A stretch of 64,000 nt of DNA from Neobacillus sp. Marseille-Q6967 (GCF_946151075.1 NZ_CAMGZB010000002.1:62001-126000), one strand, 5' to 3'. Positions 17,726 to 28,812 are shown, counted from the first letter of the stretch. Program-made: numbers and translations. The notes: generated from the letters alone by a model not told the origin.

Positions 17726-17763
17726 AAAAGTCCTTCATCATAAACGATGAAGGACTTTTTTAA
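17726..17763. terminator. Terminator between the repeat array and acsA
   Basis: AAGTCCTTCATC, loop ATAAAC, GATGAAGGACTT, then T-run; A-run on the other side makes it usable by acsA too. Ten base pairs of its stem are the same sequence as the array stems. Confidence 0.85.
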
Positions 17764-17766
17764 TAT

Positions 17767-19485
17767 TTAGTCTTCCATAGTAGAAAGATCTCCAGTTGGT
17801 AAATTCAACTCCCAGGCTTTTAAGACCCGGCGCATGATTTTACCGCTGCGTGTTTTTGGCAGTTTGTCACGGAAATCAATTTCCCTAGGAGCTGCATGGG
17901 CAGCAAGACCTTTTTTCACAAACAGTTTAATTTCTTCTTTTAATTCATCCGAAGCTTCATAGCCATCTCTAAGTGCAATGAACGCTTTAATGATTTCACC
18001 GCGGACAGGATCTGGTTTTCCGATGACACCGGCTTCTGCAATCGCTGGATGCTCCACAAGCTTGCTTTCTACCTCAAATGGTCCAACACGTTCACCAGAC
18101 GTCATAATCACATCGTCAACACGCCCTTGGAACCAGAAATACCCATCTTCATCCATATAAGCGGAATCCCCAGAGAAATACCATCCGCTCGGCATAAAAT
18201 AAGACTCATACTTCTCACGATTATTCCAAATCGTATACATCATGGAAGGCCAGCCTTTTTTAATGGCCAGATTTCCCATGCGATATGGCGGCAGTTCATT
18301 CCCTTGATCATCGACAATGGCAGCCACAACACCCGGAATCGGCTTACCCATAGAACCTGGTTTAATTTCCATACAAGGATAGTTACTGATAAGCTGTGCA
18401 CCTGTTTCAGTCATCCACCAATTATCGTGAATTCGAAGATTAAAGACCTTTGCACCCCATTTTACTACTTCTGGATTCAATGGTTCGCCGACACTTAAGA
18501 TATGGCGGAGACTGCTCAAATTATATCTTTTCACAATTTCATCGCCTGCACCCATAAGCATCCGGAATGCAGTAGGAGCACTGTACCAAACGGTTACGCC
18601 AAAGTCCTCAATCATTTGATACCAGGAGTCAGGGCTGAAACGGCCGCCGATAATTACATTGGATGCACCGTTTAACCATGGACCAAAAATACCATAAGAA
18701 GTACCTGTTACCCAGCCTGGGTCAGCGGTACACCAATAAACATCGTCCTCTTTTAAATCCAACACCCACTTAGCTGTTTGATATTGTTGGATCATTGCAT
18801 TATGTACATGCAATACACCTTTTGGTTTGCCTGTTGATCCAGAAGTATAGTGAAGGATTAGACCATCTGTCCGATCCACCCACTCGATTTGAAGTTCTTT
18901 GTCTGCCTCGTTAAATCGTTTTAAGAAATCAATGTACAGACCTTCTTCCTGTACATCGCCCCCTACAAGGAAAATATGCTTTAATGCAGGCAATTCGTTA
19001 ACAGGAACACGCTCTAAAAGTTCCGGTGTGGTAACTAACACTTTCGCTTCGCTGTCCTGCAGACGGTCTCTTACGGCACCTTCCATGAAAGCCTCGAATA
19101 ATGGACCCACAATTGCTCCAAGCTTAATCGCTCCTAGAACAGTAAAATAAAGTTCAGGAGAACGAGGCATAAAAATAAATACACGGTCCCCTTTTTCAAC
19201 ATCACCGTATGTTTTTAGAACATTCCCTGCCTTGTTTGTAAGCTCTTTCATTTCTTTGAAAGTAAATTTTTCATTTCTGGAGCCGTCGCGGTAATAAAGT
19301 GCGATTTTATTTTTGCGGAATGTTTTTGCATGACGATCAATCGCTTCATAGGCCATATTAACAAGCCCTGTTTCATTCCAGGAAAATTCCTTTTCTGCCT
19401 GCTCCCAGGTAAAGTTCTTGTAGGTTTCTTCGTAATTAGTTAAGTTATGCTCCCCTTGCATAACCGGAAGTTTTTCCAATTTCAT
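17767..19485 (-). CDS. acsA: Acetyl-CoA synthetase AcsA
   Basis: Makes acetyl-CoA from acetate, ATP and CoA. 572 residues. ANL-family motifs: HYTSGSTGKPKGV (P-loop), WWMTETG, YFSGDSAY and the C-terminal PKTRSGKIMRR. Lys549 in SGK is the residue acetylated by AcuA in B. subtilis; numbering is identical here. Ribosome binding site AGAGGGGGAAATTGGT. Divergent from acuABC, the expected arrangement. Confidence 0.97.
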   Translation of the reverse strand: MKLEKLPVMQGEHNLTNYEETYKNFTWEQAEKEFSWNETGLVNMAYEAIDRHAKTFRKNKIALYYRDGSRNEKFTFKEMKELTNKAGNVLKTYGDVEKGDRVFIFMPRSPELYFTVLGAIKLGAIVGPLFEAFMEGAVRDRLQDSEAKVLVTTPELLERVPVNELPALKHIFLVGGDVQEEGLYIDFLKRFNEADKELQIEWVDRTDGLILHYTSGSTGKPKGVLHVHNAMIQQYQTAKWVLDLKEDDVYWCTADPGWVTGTSYGIFGPWLNGASNVIIGGRFSPDSWYQMIEDFGVTVWYSAPTAFRMLMGAGDEIVKRYNLSSLRHILSVGEPLNPEVVKWGAKVFNLRIHDNWWMTETGAQLISNYPCMEIKPGSMGKPIPGVVAAIVDDQGNELPPYRMGNLAIKKGWPSMMYTIWNNREKYESYFMPSGWYFSGDSAYMDEDGYFWFQGRVDDVIMTSGERVGPFEVESKLVEHPAIAEAGVIGKPDPVRGEIIKAFIALRDGYEASDELKEEIKLFVKKGLAAHAAPREIDFRDKLPKTRSGKIMRRVLKAWELNLPTGDLSTMED

Positions 19486-19517
19486 ACCAATTTCCCCCTC
19501 TGCCTAATATGAAATTA

Positions 19518-19546
19518 ATTATATTACAAAAAATGATTATTCTCAA
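19518..19546 (-). promoter_or_regulatory. acsA promoter
   Basis: On the - strand, TTGAGA, 17-bp spacer, TATAAT, ending 33 bases before the acsA start. Confidence 0.75.
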
Positions 19547-19623
19547 TTTTTAAAAAGTTTTTTTACAACATTTTAATATTCTTAAAGGTGTCACAAAGTA
19601 TTTTAATTAAACAGAAAATTTTG

Positions 19624-19659
19624 TGAAAGTGCTAAAAGTCTTACTGTTTTATGTATAAT
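19624..19659 (+). promoter_or_regulatory. acuA promoter with possible weak cre
   Basis: TATAAT (19654-19659) is a perfect -10. TGAAAGTGCTAAAA (19624-19637) resembles a cre (TGWAANCGNTNWCA) with two or three mismatches and overlaps the -35 position. The acu operon is CcpA-controlled in B. subtilis; this site is only a candidate. Confidence 0.45.
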
Positions 19660-19695
19660 AGAATTGATAGTCCAATGATTTCAGGTGGTGAGGGA

Positions 19696-20328
19696 ATGAA
19701 ACACAAAAAAACATATAATGCGAAAGAATTGAAGACTCCCCAAGGAAATTTAATTATTGAAGGACCTGTTTCTGCAGATAAAATAGCAAGTCTTGAGTTT
19801 CATGAACATCTTACGGCTTTTCGTCCTCCAGAACAACAGCATAAAGCACTTATTGGGATTGCCGGCCTTGAAGAGGGGAGAATTATCATCGCCAGAAACC
19901 GAAACACTATCGTCGGCTATGTAACATTTCTTTATCCGGATCCGCTTGAAAGATGGTCGGAAGGCAATATAGAGAACTTAATAGAATTAGGTGCAATTGA
20001 GGTTATTCCTCAATTTAGAGGCTGTTCAGTTGGGAAGAACCTTTTAATTGTCAGCATGATGGATGATACAATGGAAGATTATTTAATCATAACAACAGAG
20101 TATTATTGGCACTGGGATCTAAAAGGAACCGGGCTGAATGTTTGGGAATATCGTAAAATAATGGAAAAAATGATGAATGCAGGCGGTCTTGAATGGTATG
20201 CCACGGATGACCCTGAAATTTGTTCACATCCGGCAAACTGTTTGATGGCCAGGGTAGGTAAAAGAGTAGATATGGAAACAGTTCAAAAGTTTGATCGGCT
20301 CCGTTTCATGAATAGATTTATGTACTAA
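19696..20328 (+). CDS. acuA: Protein acetyltransferase AcuA
   Basis: GNAT-family enzyme that acetylates AcsA at its active-site lysine and switches it off. Start is ATG 19696 (MKHKKTY) behind GGTGGTGAGGGA, giving 210 residues, the B. subtilis length. The earlier ATG at 19651 lies inside the promoter -10 and cannot be real. Acetyl-CoA loop PQFRGCSVGKNLL near residue 112. First gene of acuABC. Confidence 0.96.
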   Translation: MKHKKTYNAKELKTPQGNLIIEGPVSADKIASLEFHEHLTAFRPPEQQHKALIGIAGLEEGRIIIARNRNTIVGYVTFLYPDPLERWSEGNIENLIELGAIEVIPQFRGCSVGKNLLIVSMMDDTMEDYLIITTEYYWHWDLKGTGLNVWEYRKIMEKMMNAGGLEWYATDDPEICSHPANCLMARVGKRVDMETVQKFDRLRFMNRFMY

Positions 20329-20357
20329 CAAACAGAAATAGTTAGGGGGGAAATCGG

Positions 20358-21005
20358 ATGATAATAGAAGAAATTATGAAAACAGAAGTGGTAACGCTTT
20401 CTCCAACAGACTCTATTTCAGACGCCATGCAGCTCATGGAGACAAAAAATATTCGCCATATTCCTGTTACCAATGAACATCGTCAGCTTGTTGGTATTGT
20501 CACTTTATCAGACATTCGCGATGCTGCACCATCAATTTTTCGTGCTAACGAGCATATTGAAGATTTACAGAAACCGGTTGAATCAATCATGAAAAAAGAT
20601 GTGATTACGGGACATCCACTAGATTTTGTGGAAGAAACTGCTGCCGTGTTTTATGAACATAAAATCAGCTGTATACCGATTACCAATGATAAAAAATTAG
20701 TCGGAATTGTAACGGAAACCGATTTATTACGAACACTTGTTGAGTTAACAGGAGCCCATCAGCCAGGTTCCCAAATTGAGGTACGCGTCCCAAATCTAGC
20801 AGGAAAGCTCAGTGATATAACCGGCATTATAAAAAATCGTAAAGCAAATATTTTAAGTGTACTAGTTTATCCCGACAAGAAAGATGATCAATTCAAAATT
20901 CTGGTTATTCGCGTGCAGACAATGAATCCAATTATTCTCATTGAGGATCTAAAAAAAGCGGGTCATCAAGTTTTATGGCCTAATCTTCCAGGTGTTTCGT
21001 TATGA
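20358..21005 (+). CDS. acuB: AcuB, CBS-pair and ACT domain protein
   Basis: 215 residues: two CBS motifs (about 1-60 and 75-135, each with HIPVT/CIPIT strands) that bind adenine nucleotides, then an ACT domain (about 140-213). Likely senses energy state for the acetylation switch; mechanism not settled. Ribosome binding site GGGGGG. Overlaps acuC by 4 bases. Confidence 0.93.
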   Translation: MIIEEIMKTEVVTLSPTDSISDAMQLMETKNIRHIPVTNEHRQLVGIVTLSDIRDAAPSIFRANEHIEDLQKPVESIMKKDVITGHPLDFVEETAAVFYEHKISCIPITNDKKLVGIVTETDLLRTLVELTGAHQPGSQIEVRVPNLAGKLSDITGIIKNRKANILSVLVYPDKKDDQFKILVIRVQTMNPIILIEDLKKAGHQVLWPNLPGVSL

Positions 21006-22174
21006 AAGATCGGTGTTCCTTTGTTTTTTCAGAAGAACTGCTGAACTATAAATTCAGCAGTCATCATCCTTTTAATCAATTTCGGCTTAAACTGACAGTA
21101 GATTTGTTACATAAATTGATTGCTTTAGACGAGAACCAAGTTATTGCTCCAAGAATGGCAACGGAAGAAGAGCTAAGACTCATTCATGATCCCGGCTATA
21201 TTGATGCCGTCAGAAAGGCGGGAAATGGTCAGCTGCCGCTCGAGATCGCTGAAAATTACGGGCTGGGAACCGAAGATACACCTATTTTTCCAAACATGCA
21301 TGAGGCGAGTTCATATATAGTAGGCGGTACACTTACGGCGGTTGATCAAGTAATGACAGGGCAAACCCTTCATTCGCTTCATCTTGGGGGAGGACTTCAT
21401 CATGGGTTTCGTGGAAAAGCATCGGGTTTTTGTGTCTATAATGACAGTTCAGTCGCCATAAAATATCTTCAACAGAAATACAATGCACGTGTTCTTTACG
21501 TAGACACCGATGCCCATCATGGTGATGGAGTTCAATGGTCGTTTTATGATGATCCTAACGCCTGCACTCTGTCGATCCATGAAACAGGCAGATATTTATT
21601 CCCCGGTACAGGTAATGTCAATGAGCGGGGGCAGGGAAAAGGTTATGGTTATTCTTTTAATATACCTGTTGATGCGTTTACAGAGGATGAATCGTGGCTG
21701 ACAGCATATAAGCAATCATTCAGAGAAGTCGCTGAGTTTTTTAAACCAGATGTCATCCTTACGCAAAATGGTGCGGATTCGCATTATTATGATCCCTTAA
21801 CGCATTTGTCAGCAACGATGAAAATTTACCGTGAAATTCCTAAGCTGGCACATGAACTCGCTCATCAATATTGCGGCGGGAAATGGATTGCGGTCGGCGG
21901 CGGAGGCTATGATATATGGAGGGTAGTTCCAAGGGCATGGGCGCTTATTTGGCTGGAAATGACGGAAAATCCAAACTGTTTTGGTCCATTACCGAAGGAA
22001 TGGGTAGACTATTGGCAAACACAAGCACCCGTTACATTGCCGGCAGAATGGGATGATCCCGAGAATCTGTATAAACCGATACCAAGGAAAGCAGAAATAA
22101 CAGAAAAGAACCTGCTGACACTAGAAAAAGCACTATATCCAATAAGAAATCATCAAAAAACTGAATCGTTTTAA
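21002..22174 (+). CDS. acuC: AcuC, class I-type histone deacetylase-like protein
   Basis: Zinc-dependent deacetylase that can reactivate acetylated AcsA. 390 residues. Catalytic His pair and zinc ligands in HLGGGLHHG and [11 protein letters not shown], plus TQNGADSH and GGGGYD. Starts ATGA-coupled to acuB, ends at a terminator shared with the PBP gene. Confidence 0.95.
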   Translation: MKDRCSFVFSEELLNYKFSSHHPFNQFRLKLTVDLLHKLIALDENQVIAPRMATEEELRLIHDPGYIDAVRKAGNGQLPLEIAENYGLGTEDTPIFPNMHEASSYIVGGTLTAVDQVMTGQTLHSLHLGGGLHHGFRGKASGFCVYNDSSVAIKYLQQKYNARVLYVDTDAHHGDGVQWSFYDDPNACTLSIHETGRYLFPGTGNVNERGQGKGYGYSFNIPVDAFTEDESWLTAYKQSFREVAEFFKPDVILTQNGADSHYYDPLTHLSATMKIYREIPKLAHELAHQYCGGKWIAVGGGGYDIWRVVPRAWALIWLEMTENPNCFGPLPKEWVDYWQTQAPVTLPAEWDDPENLYKPIPRKAEITEKNLLTLEKALYPIRNHQKTESF

Positions 22175-22186
22175 AAATAAACGTAG

Positions 22187-22218
22187 AAAAAGGAGCTTGG
22201 ATGCAAGCTCCTTTTTCA
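22187..22218. terminator. Shared acuC/PBP terminator
   Basis: AAAAAGGAGCTTG, loop GATG, CAAGCTCCTTTTT. Confidence 0.9.
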
Positions 22219-22222
22219 TTTT

Positions 22223-24976
22223 CTATTGCCCAGGTTCAGGGACAGGTACAGTTTCAGGTGCCCCTAATGTAACGGCGTTTGATGGTGCTGATTCATTACC
22301 TGCTACATCGACTGCCGTTACATAGTAAGATCCCGGTTGAACGGTTTGAGAAAGACTAGATCCGCTGCTAATACTTGCAATTTTTACTCCATCTTTATAA
22401 ACACGATAACCGATAACATCATTGTCAGGTGAAGCTGTCCAGTTTAGGGTGCTGCCTGAATTTATTAGGTTAACACCATCTGGGCGCTTTCCATTGTCTA
22501 CTATTTTATCGTTAGGAACGAAGACCTTTGCCCAGCGGCCTTTTTTAGGTATCAACTGGCTGGTATTACTAAAGTTTCCGACCATTCGCTTTATAAAATC
22601 TGGATTTAGAATGACACCTTGGTGAGAAAATTCACCTGGAGTTGAATCTAACGCCTGATATTTCTTATCACCAATCTGAACAAAATTACCATATATTAAG
22701 CTGTCATCTCGTTTAGTTGGTACATTTTCTGCATTAAAGTAATCACTCTCGATTAAACCAGCCTTAGAACAAGCATCAGATGGCAGCAGCCCCGAAACTG
22801 CACAATAAGAACGTTTTACAATTCCTGAAGGTACTTGGAAGGACTGTTCAGGGTCAACTAACTCTGGTTTAATATCATAGGCAGCATTAATTAAATCTAC
22901 CCAAAGGTTGTTTGTTCTTTGGGAATAGGACATGCCGGATGATTTCAAGGATTTTGGTGTATCATAACCTGTCCAAATTCCAAAAGTAACATTCGGGTTG
23001 GTTGCAACAAACCAAGCATCATGGAAATCTACACCAGTACCTGTTTTTCCTGCCCAATCTGTCCTGAATTTTAATCGGCTGTTTATCCCTGTAGCAGTAC
23101 CGCTTCTAATAACATCACGCATCATATCAAGTGTTAAAAACGCTGTTTGCGGTTTGAATACGTCAACAGGTTTCACTTCATGCTGAAAAATAACTTTACC
23201 ATTTTTATCGACGATCTTATCGATCATATAAGCATCCACAAATTTACCTCCATTGGCAAAAGTACCAAAGGCATTTGTGTTTTCTTCCACCGTTACACCA
23301 TTATCCATTGAACCAATAGCGGTAGAAAGATGCTCGTAATCACCTTGTGTAAGCGAAGTAAAGCCCATCTTTTCAAGATATTGTGCTGGTTTATGTTGAA
23401 GTATATCCTTATACAGTTTTACAGCAGGAACGTTATAAGACTTTGCTAGAGCATACCTGGCAGAAACAATTCCGCTATATCGCAGGTCATAGTTTTTCGG
23501 CCATGGAGTATTTCTGCTTGGGTCTAATCTCAGTGCTACGTCCGGCAGTGGTGTTCCAGGCGATGCCGCACCTAATTCAATTGCAGGTGCATAGACGAGC
23601 AGAGGTTTCATCGTCGAACCGTTTTGTCGGACAGCATTTGTCGCATGGTTGAGCTGCTGTTTATCGTGGTCTCTTCCGCCGACAAAGCTGATAATTTTCC
23701 CTGTACTGTTTTCAATCAGCATCGCCCCCACTTCCACCGGTTCCATGACGGTAATGGTTTCTCCTGTTTCCGGATCTTGTTTTTCCTCCGGTTTATCAGG
23801 TCCATAATGCGGGTAATTTTCTTTTACTGCCTGCATGGCATCATAAATGTCCCTGTTGATGGTTGTATGAATTTCATAACCATTTTGACGCAGGTTTTGG
23901 CTTGCTAATGTCCGGTAGCGATAATAAAGATTTTCATCCTCTAAATCTTTTTCTTCGAAGCCGTCGTTTTTAGCTAAAACGGTTGTTAATACCTCAATCG
24001 CCCGTTTTTCAATTTCAAAAGTAAGGTATGGATATTTTTCAATTGGATTTTCCTTCGGCGGTGTAAAATCCTTGGTAATATCGTAGGCAGAAGCCTCAGC
24101 ATATTGTTCCTGATTAATATAACCCGCATTCAGCATCCTTTTTAACACTGTTTTCATTCGAGTGAGACCGGGTTCTAGGTTATTCTTAACGGTACCCTCT
24201 CTTGTAAACGGTGTGTAACCGAATGGACTTTGCGGTAATCCCGCAATAAACGCTGCTTGTGCGAGGTTTAAATCCTTTGCATTAACTCCGAAAATCCCTT
24301 TCGCAGCGGCTTGAACACCGCCGATATTCTTACCGGATGAATTTCTTCCAAAGGTTGATACATTTAAATACGCTTCAAGAATTTCTTTCTTGGAGAAATA
24401 CTTTTCTAATCGAAGCGCCAAAAGAATCTCATTTGCTTTTCTCTGGAAAGAAACTTCATTGGTTAAAATCTGATTTTTTATTAATTGTTGTGTTAAGGTA
24501 CTTCCGCCTGATTGAACGGAGGAGTTCGTCACCTCTTGAAAAAGTGCACGAAAGACTGCCTTTGGCACGACACCTTTATGTTCATAAAAGTACTCATCTT
24601 CGGTCGCAATCACTGCTTTTATTAGGAAGTCGGATACTTGATCCAGTTTAACCTCTTCCCGTTCAAGATCAGTACGCAATTTACCAAGGTAGACATTATC
24701 TGAAAAATATAAGTCCGATGTTTCCGTATAATTATAAATATCTTTTTTCATACTGTTATAAGAGCGAACAGGTTCGTCCTTAACAAGTGAGGCAAAATAG
24801 CCAGCGCCCACTCCCGTTGCAAATGCTCCCCCAAGAATTACTACTGTCATTACTAGGAGTAAAAGGTTCCAAACCACTTGATACGTAATCCGAGCACTTT
24901 TTACTGTTTTTCTATGGGTAAACAAGTTTATAGTGGATTTTAGTTTTTCCATCCACACCTGCCATTTATCATTCAT
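22223..24976 (-). CDS. Class A penicillin-binding protein with fibronectin type III tail
   Basis: Bifunctional peptidoglycan glycosyltransferase/transpeptidase, 917 residues from ATG 24976 (after AGAGGTGAT). Cytoplasmic start, transmembrane helix about 33-60, GT51 domain with EDEYFYEHKG and GGSTLTQQLIKN (about 125-170), transpeptidase with STMK (Ser454), SYN (Ser513) and KTGT (Lys644). A fibronectin-III-like module (TLNWTASPDNDVIGYRVYKDG) precedes a Pro-rich end. Which B. subtilis PBP it equals is not clear to me. Confidence 0.93.
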   Translation of the reverse strand: MNDKWQVWMEKLKSTINLFTHRKTVKSARITYQVVWNLLLLVMTVVILGGAFATGVGAGYFASLVKDEPVRSYNSMKKDIYNYTETSDLYFSDNVYLGKLRTDLEREEVKLDQVSDFLIKAVIATEDEYFYEHKGVVPKAVFRALFQEVTNSSVQSGGSTLTQQLIKNQILTNEVSFQRKANEILLALRLEKYFSKKEILEAYLNVSTFGRNSSGKNIGGVQAAAKGIFGVNAKDLNLAQAAFIAGLPQSPFGYTPFTREGTVKNNLEPGLTRMKTVLKRMLNAGYINQEQYAEASAYDITKDFTPPKENPIEKYPYLTFEIEKRAIEVLTTVLAKNDGFEEKDLEDENLYYRYRTLASQNLRQNGYEIHTTINRDIYDAMQAVKENYPHYGPDKPEEKQDPETGETITVMEPVEVGAMLIENSTGKIISFVGGRDHDKQQLNHATNAVRQNGSTMKPLLVYAPAIELGAASPGTPLPDVALRLDPSRNTPWPKNYDLRYSGIVSARYALAKSYNVPAVKLYKDILQHKPAQYLEKMGFTSLTQGDYEHLSTAIGSMDNGVTVEENTNAFGTFANGGKFVDAYMIDKIVDKNGKVIFQHEVKPVDVFKPQTAFLTLDMMRDVIRSGTATGINSRLKFRTDWAGKTGTGVDFHDAWFVATNPNVTFGIWTGYDTPKSLKSSGMSYSQRTNNLWVDLINAAYDIKPELVDPEQSFQVPSGIVKRSYCAVSGLLPSDACSKAGLIESDYFNAENVPTKRDDSLIYGNFVQIGDKKYQALDSTPGEFSHQGVILNPDFIKRMVGNFSNTSQLIPKKGRWAKVFVPNDKIVDNGKRPDGVNLINSGSTLNWTASPDNDVIGYRVYKDGVKIASISSGSSLSQTVQPGSYYVTAVDVAGNESAPSNAVTLGAPETVPVPEPGQ

Positions 24977-25070
24977 CCAATCACCTCTCTTAAAATCACA
25001 TATATTATAGCATATAGGCAGCAGTAAAACTGACAAACTTCTACATTTTTCTGTTTTTTCCAGTAGGTGT

Positions 25071-25099
25071 TTGACAGAGGATATAAATTATGGTAATAA
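25071..25099 (+). promoter_or_regulatory. tyrS promoter
   Basis: TTGACA, 17-bp spacer, TAATAA(T); transcription would start just before the T-box leader. Confidence 0.7.
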
Positions 25100-25109
25100 T
25101 TCTATAAGC

Positions 25110-25368
25110 ATAATTAAATTAAGAAGCCTTGAAGGGAATCAACTGTAGTTCTTCTGTCCCTGTTTATAGAGAGTCAGCGGCAGGTGAAAGCTGATACATA
25201 TAGAAGAGTGAATTACGTCCCAGAGCTTTTTCCGTGAACAATGACAGTAGCGGAAAACGGTAAGAAACCGTTAACTTTTTCGAGTCGGAGGATTTTTTCA
25301 TTGTTCCTCAAGCCGGGTGGTACCGCGCATATATGCGTCCCTGCAATTTTTGCAGGGGCGCTTTTTAT
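25110..25368 (+). promoter_or_regulatory. T-box riboswitch controlling tyrS
   Basis: The T-box core GGGTGGTACCGCG is at 25315-25327; its TGGT would pair with the ACCA end of a tRNA with A73, as in tRNA-Tyr. A TAC (Tyr) specifier is at 25214-25216 in GAATTACGTCC. The terminator GCGTCCCTGCA/TGCAGGGGCGC plus T-run is at 25335-25366. Uncharged tRNA-Tyr should favour the antiterminator and let tyrS be transcribed. Confidence 0.95.
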
Positions 25369-25391
25369 TTTAGGCTATGTTAAAAGCTCAT

Positions 25392-25523
25392 TGTTGATTG
25401 GAGCGGAAGGCGCGAGACTCCAGCGGGAGGACGGGGCAGGGGAGACCCCACAGGCGCTGTAGCGCCGAGGAGGCTCCCCGAACCGCCCGCGGAAAGCGAG
25501 TGCCTGAAGCGGAAAGCAACAGG
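25392..25523 (+). repeat. Dispersed repeat, family A, copy 1 (inside the tyrS leader)
   Basis: GC-rich element starting TGTTGATTGGAGCGGAAGG and ending GCGGAAAGCAACAGG, nearly identical to 33449-33580 and, inverted, 48058-48190. It lies between the T-box terminator and tyrS, so it is part of the tyrS mRNA. Confidence 0.9.
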
Positions 25524-25569
25524 CAAATTTAAAATAGCCTTATTTTATTTAAGAATTCGGAGGTTTTAA

Positions 25570-26826
<1,257 letters not shown>

Positions 26827-26833
26827 GTATAAC

Positions 26834-26869
26834 AAATAGGTCCTTAGAATACTTTCTAAGGACCTATTT
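26834..26869 (+). terminator. tyrS terminator
   Basis: AAATAGGTCCTTAGA pairs with TCTAAGGACCTATTT (15-bp stem). Confidence 0.88.
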
Positions 26870-26934
26870 ATGTTGTAACAACTTTAAATAAGCGTCGTCT
26901 ATTATAGATAGGAAAGTATTTGGGGGTGAACATT

Positions 26935-27123
26935 GTGAAGTTTTTAATACATGCTTTTTTTATTATCCTCTTATTACTTAATACATTCTTCGGATTAGGG
27001 CCGGTTTTGCTGGCTGACGGAGTTATTCAAGAAAGAATCTGGACTTTTGTGATTGTGGCCTTACTCTATTTTATTATCGCTTTTCTCTATTCCCGTGCAA
27101 TCCAGTGGGTTCATAAAAAATAA
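26935..27123 (+). CDS. Small two-helix membrane protein
   Basis: 62 residues from GTG 26935, placed 6 bases after GGGGGTG (the upstream TTG at 26920 would overlap that site). Two hydrophobic helices (residues 2-26 and 35-55) with a short basic C-terminus WVHKK. No family recognised; likely an integral membrane protein. Confidence 0.7.
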   Translation: MKFLIHAFFIILLLLNTFFGLGPVLLADGVIQERIWTFVIVALLYFIIAFLYSRAIQWVHKK

Positions 27124-27128
27124 ACGAA

Positions 27129-27162
27129 CAAAAAACCCGTACCACTAAGGTACGGGTTCTTG
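27129..27162. terminator. Shared terminator of the small membrane gene and rpsD
   Basis: AACCCGTACC, loop ACTAA, GGTACGGGTT, with A/T runs outside. Confidence 0.88.
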
Positions 27163-27165
27163 TTA

Positions 27166-27768
27166 TTAACGAGAGTAGAACTCAACGATAAGAGTTTCGT
27201 TAATTTCAGCTGGTAATTCAGAACGCTCTGGTAAGCGAGTGAAAGTACCTTCAAGCTTGTCTGCATCAAATGTTAAATAGTCAGGAACGAAGTTGTTCAC
27301 TTCGATTGATTCTTTAACAACATCAAGGTTACGTGATTTTTCACGAACGCCGATTGTTTGACCAGGTAATACGCGGAATGATGGGATATCAACGCGAGCA
27401 CCATCAACAGTGATGTGACCGTGGTTAACTAATTGACGAGCTGCACGACGAGTACGAGCTAAACCTAAACGGTAAACTACGTTGTCAAGACGTGATTCAA
27501 GTAGAACCATGAAGTTTTCACCTAAAACGCCAGCCATTTTTCCAGCTTTAACAAATAGGTTACGGAATTGACGCTCGTTAACTCCATACATATGACGAAG
27601 CTTTTGCTTCTCTTGTAATTGCAATCCGTATTCAGAAAGCTTTTTGCGTTGGTTTGGACCATGTTGTCCAGGAGCGTAAGGACGCTTTTCTAATTCTTTA
27701 CCTGTGCCGCTTAGAGAGATTCCAAGACGACGGGATAATTTCCAGCTTGGGCCGGTATAACGAGCCAT
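27166..27768 (-). CDS. rpsD: Ribosomal protein S4
   Basis: 200 residues from ATG 27768 ([10 protein letters not shown]), behind GAAGGAGGAG. Primary 16S rRNA-binding protein of the small subunit body, with the S4 domain at about 90-150 ([18 protein letters not shown]). Encoded alone, away from the main ribosomal operons, as in B. subtilis. Confidence 0.98.
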   Translation of the reverse strand: MARYTGPSWKLSRRLGISLSGTGKELEKRPYAPGQHGPNQRKKLSEYGLQLQEKQKLRHMYGVNERQFRNLFVKAGKMAGVLGENFMVLLESRLDNVVYRLGLARTRRAARQLVNHGHITVDGARVDIPSFRVLPGQTIGVREKSRNLDVVKESIEVNNFVPDYLTFDADKLEGTFTRLPERSELPAEINETLIVEFYSR

Positions 27769-27956
27769 GAATGACTCCTCCTTCAGTGTTTTTATTTTGG
27801 TAAAATAAAAACCGTTATGTCCAGCAATAATAGCCATTTTGTTTTCATGCACCTTCGCCCTAGCAGCAGAGGGTTACAAGATACACCATCATTAATGCTA
27901 ATGAGGAACAAAATGAAACCATTAAGGTGTTCACATAGGCTGCAATATTTTACACA
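27769..27956 (-). promoter_or_regulatory. rpsD leader, candidate S4 autoregulatory RNA
   Basis: The promoter position implies a 5' UTR of about 190 bases. It contains an 11-bp hairpin (GTTTTTATTTT/AAAATAAAAAC, 27788-27812) directly before the ribosome binding site, and a GC-richer block around 27850-27890. S4 represses its own mRNA through a leader structure in B. subtilis; I infer the same here. Confidence 0.55.
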
Positions 27957-27962
27957 AACGAT

Positions 27963-27992
27963 ATTATATAATTTTATTCGTGTTAGTGTCAA
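27963..27992 (-). promoter_or_regulatory. rpsD promoter
   Basis: On the - strand TTGACA, 18-bp spacer, TATAAT: both hexamers are perfect. Confidence 0.85.
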
Positions 27993-28170
27993 GTTTATTT
28001 TTGGAAATACATTTTGGCTACGGAAAACAACTTGAATAATAGGTAAAAATATACAAAGGATTTAAAAACTTTTAAAAAACTATATTAAAAAGTCCCTATT
28101 CTTTACTATAATAAAAGAAGATATTGTATAAATTTGGAACTAAAGTTGTGGGTAATTGGGTGATGATCGA

Positions 28171-28812
28171 ATGGATTCCCAGGAAAATGATTTACGATTA
28201 GAATTAAGCAGGTATAAACAACTGCTTCAAACAATCGGCATATTCTATTCAAAGTTAGACAAGGAGACGATTTTAGAAGAGCTACTTCAGTACGATAGAA
28301 AAAGTGTACCCAAATTTCACATGTGAAATATACCTATCAGCAGGAGAACATAGATTAAATGATCCGTCCGATTCATTGATATATCTACCTTTAAAAGGTA
28401 AAGAAGAAGTCTACGGTGTCCTTAAATTAAATGCTCCAGAGACAAATCCATTAACAAAAATAGAAGTAGATTTTGTTACATCATTAGCTTATCATGCCGG
28501 CATTTCTTTAGAAAAGGACAGTCTATTAAAAAAGTCGAAACAAGTCATTGCCGATTTGGAATTGTCTCTTATTTACCATTCAACAATCGCACTTTCGAAA
28601 CTGGACTGGCAGTAGCAAAACGGCTCGTAAAAAAAGTGGCTCACTTTTCCTGCCCGCAGGTTACGATTTCATGCGGAGTTTCCTACTGGAATAAAGACGC
28701 TCGTGATACCTATAATAAGCTGTTTAAACGTGCGGACGAGGCACTTTATATTGCAAAGGGGACAGGGAAAAATAAAGCAGTTACGCAGGACAATAACATA
28801 AAAAAGAGTTAA
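28171..28812 (+). pseudogene. ytrP: Decayed ytrP (GAF/GGDEF protein)
   Basis: Three pieces in two frames. 28171-28326 begins MDSQENDLRLELSRYK and stops after a frameshift near 28300; 28304-28615 in the next frame carries a GAF-like segment (LIYLPLKGKEEVYGVLKL); then from about 28561 the first frame resumes with the end of a GGDEF domain (VTISCGVSYW, RADEALYIAKGTGKN) to the stop at 28812. The part holding GG(D/E)EF itself is deleted. Position between rpsD and ytsP matches B. subtilis ytrP. Confidence 0.88.

Noticed and set aside
19651..19695. Longer acuA start at ATG 19651
   Set aside because: This ATG is part of the TATAAT -10 region; the ATG at 19696 has a ribosome binding site and gives the normal 210 residues.
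25241..25462. ORF overlapping the tyrS leader
   Set aside because: It runs through the T-box core, its terminator and the dispersed repeat; there is no supporting ribosome binding site or protein-like composition.
28304..28615. Independent small GAF protein
   Set aside because: It starts inside the coding logic of ytrP without its own ribosome binding site and ends in an unrelated frame; it is better read as part of the broken ytrP.
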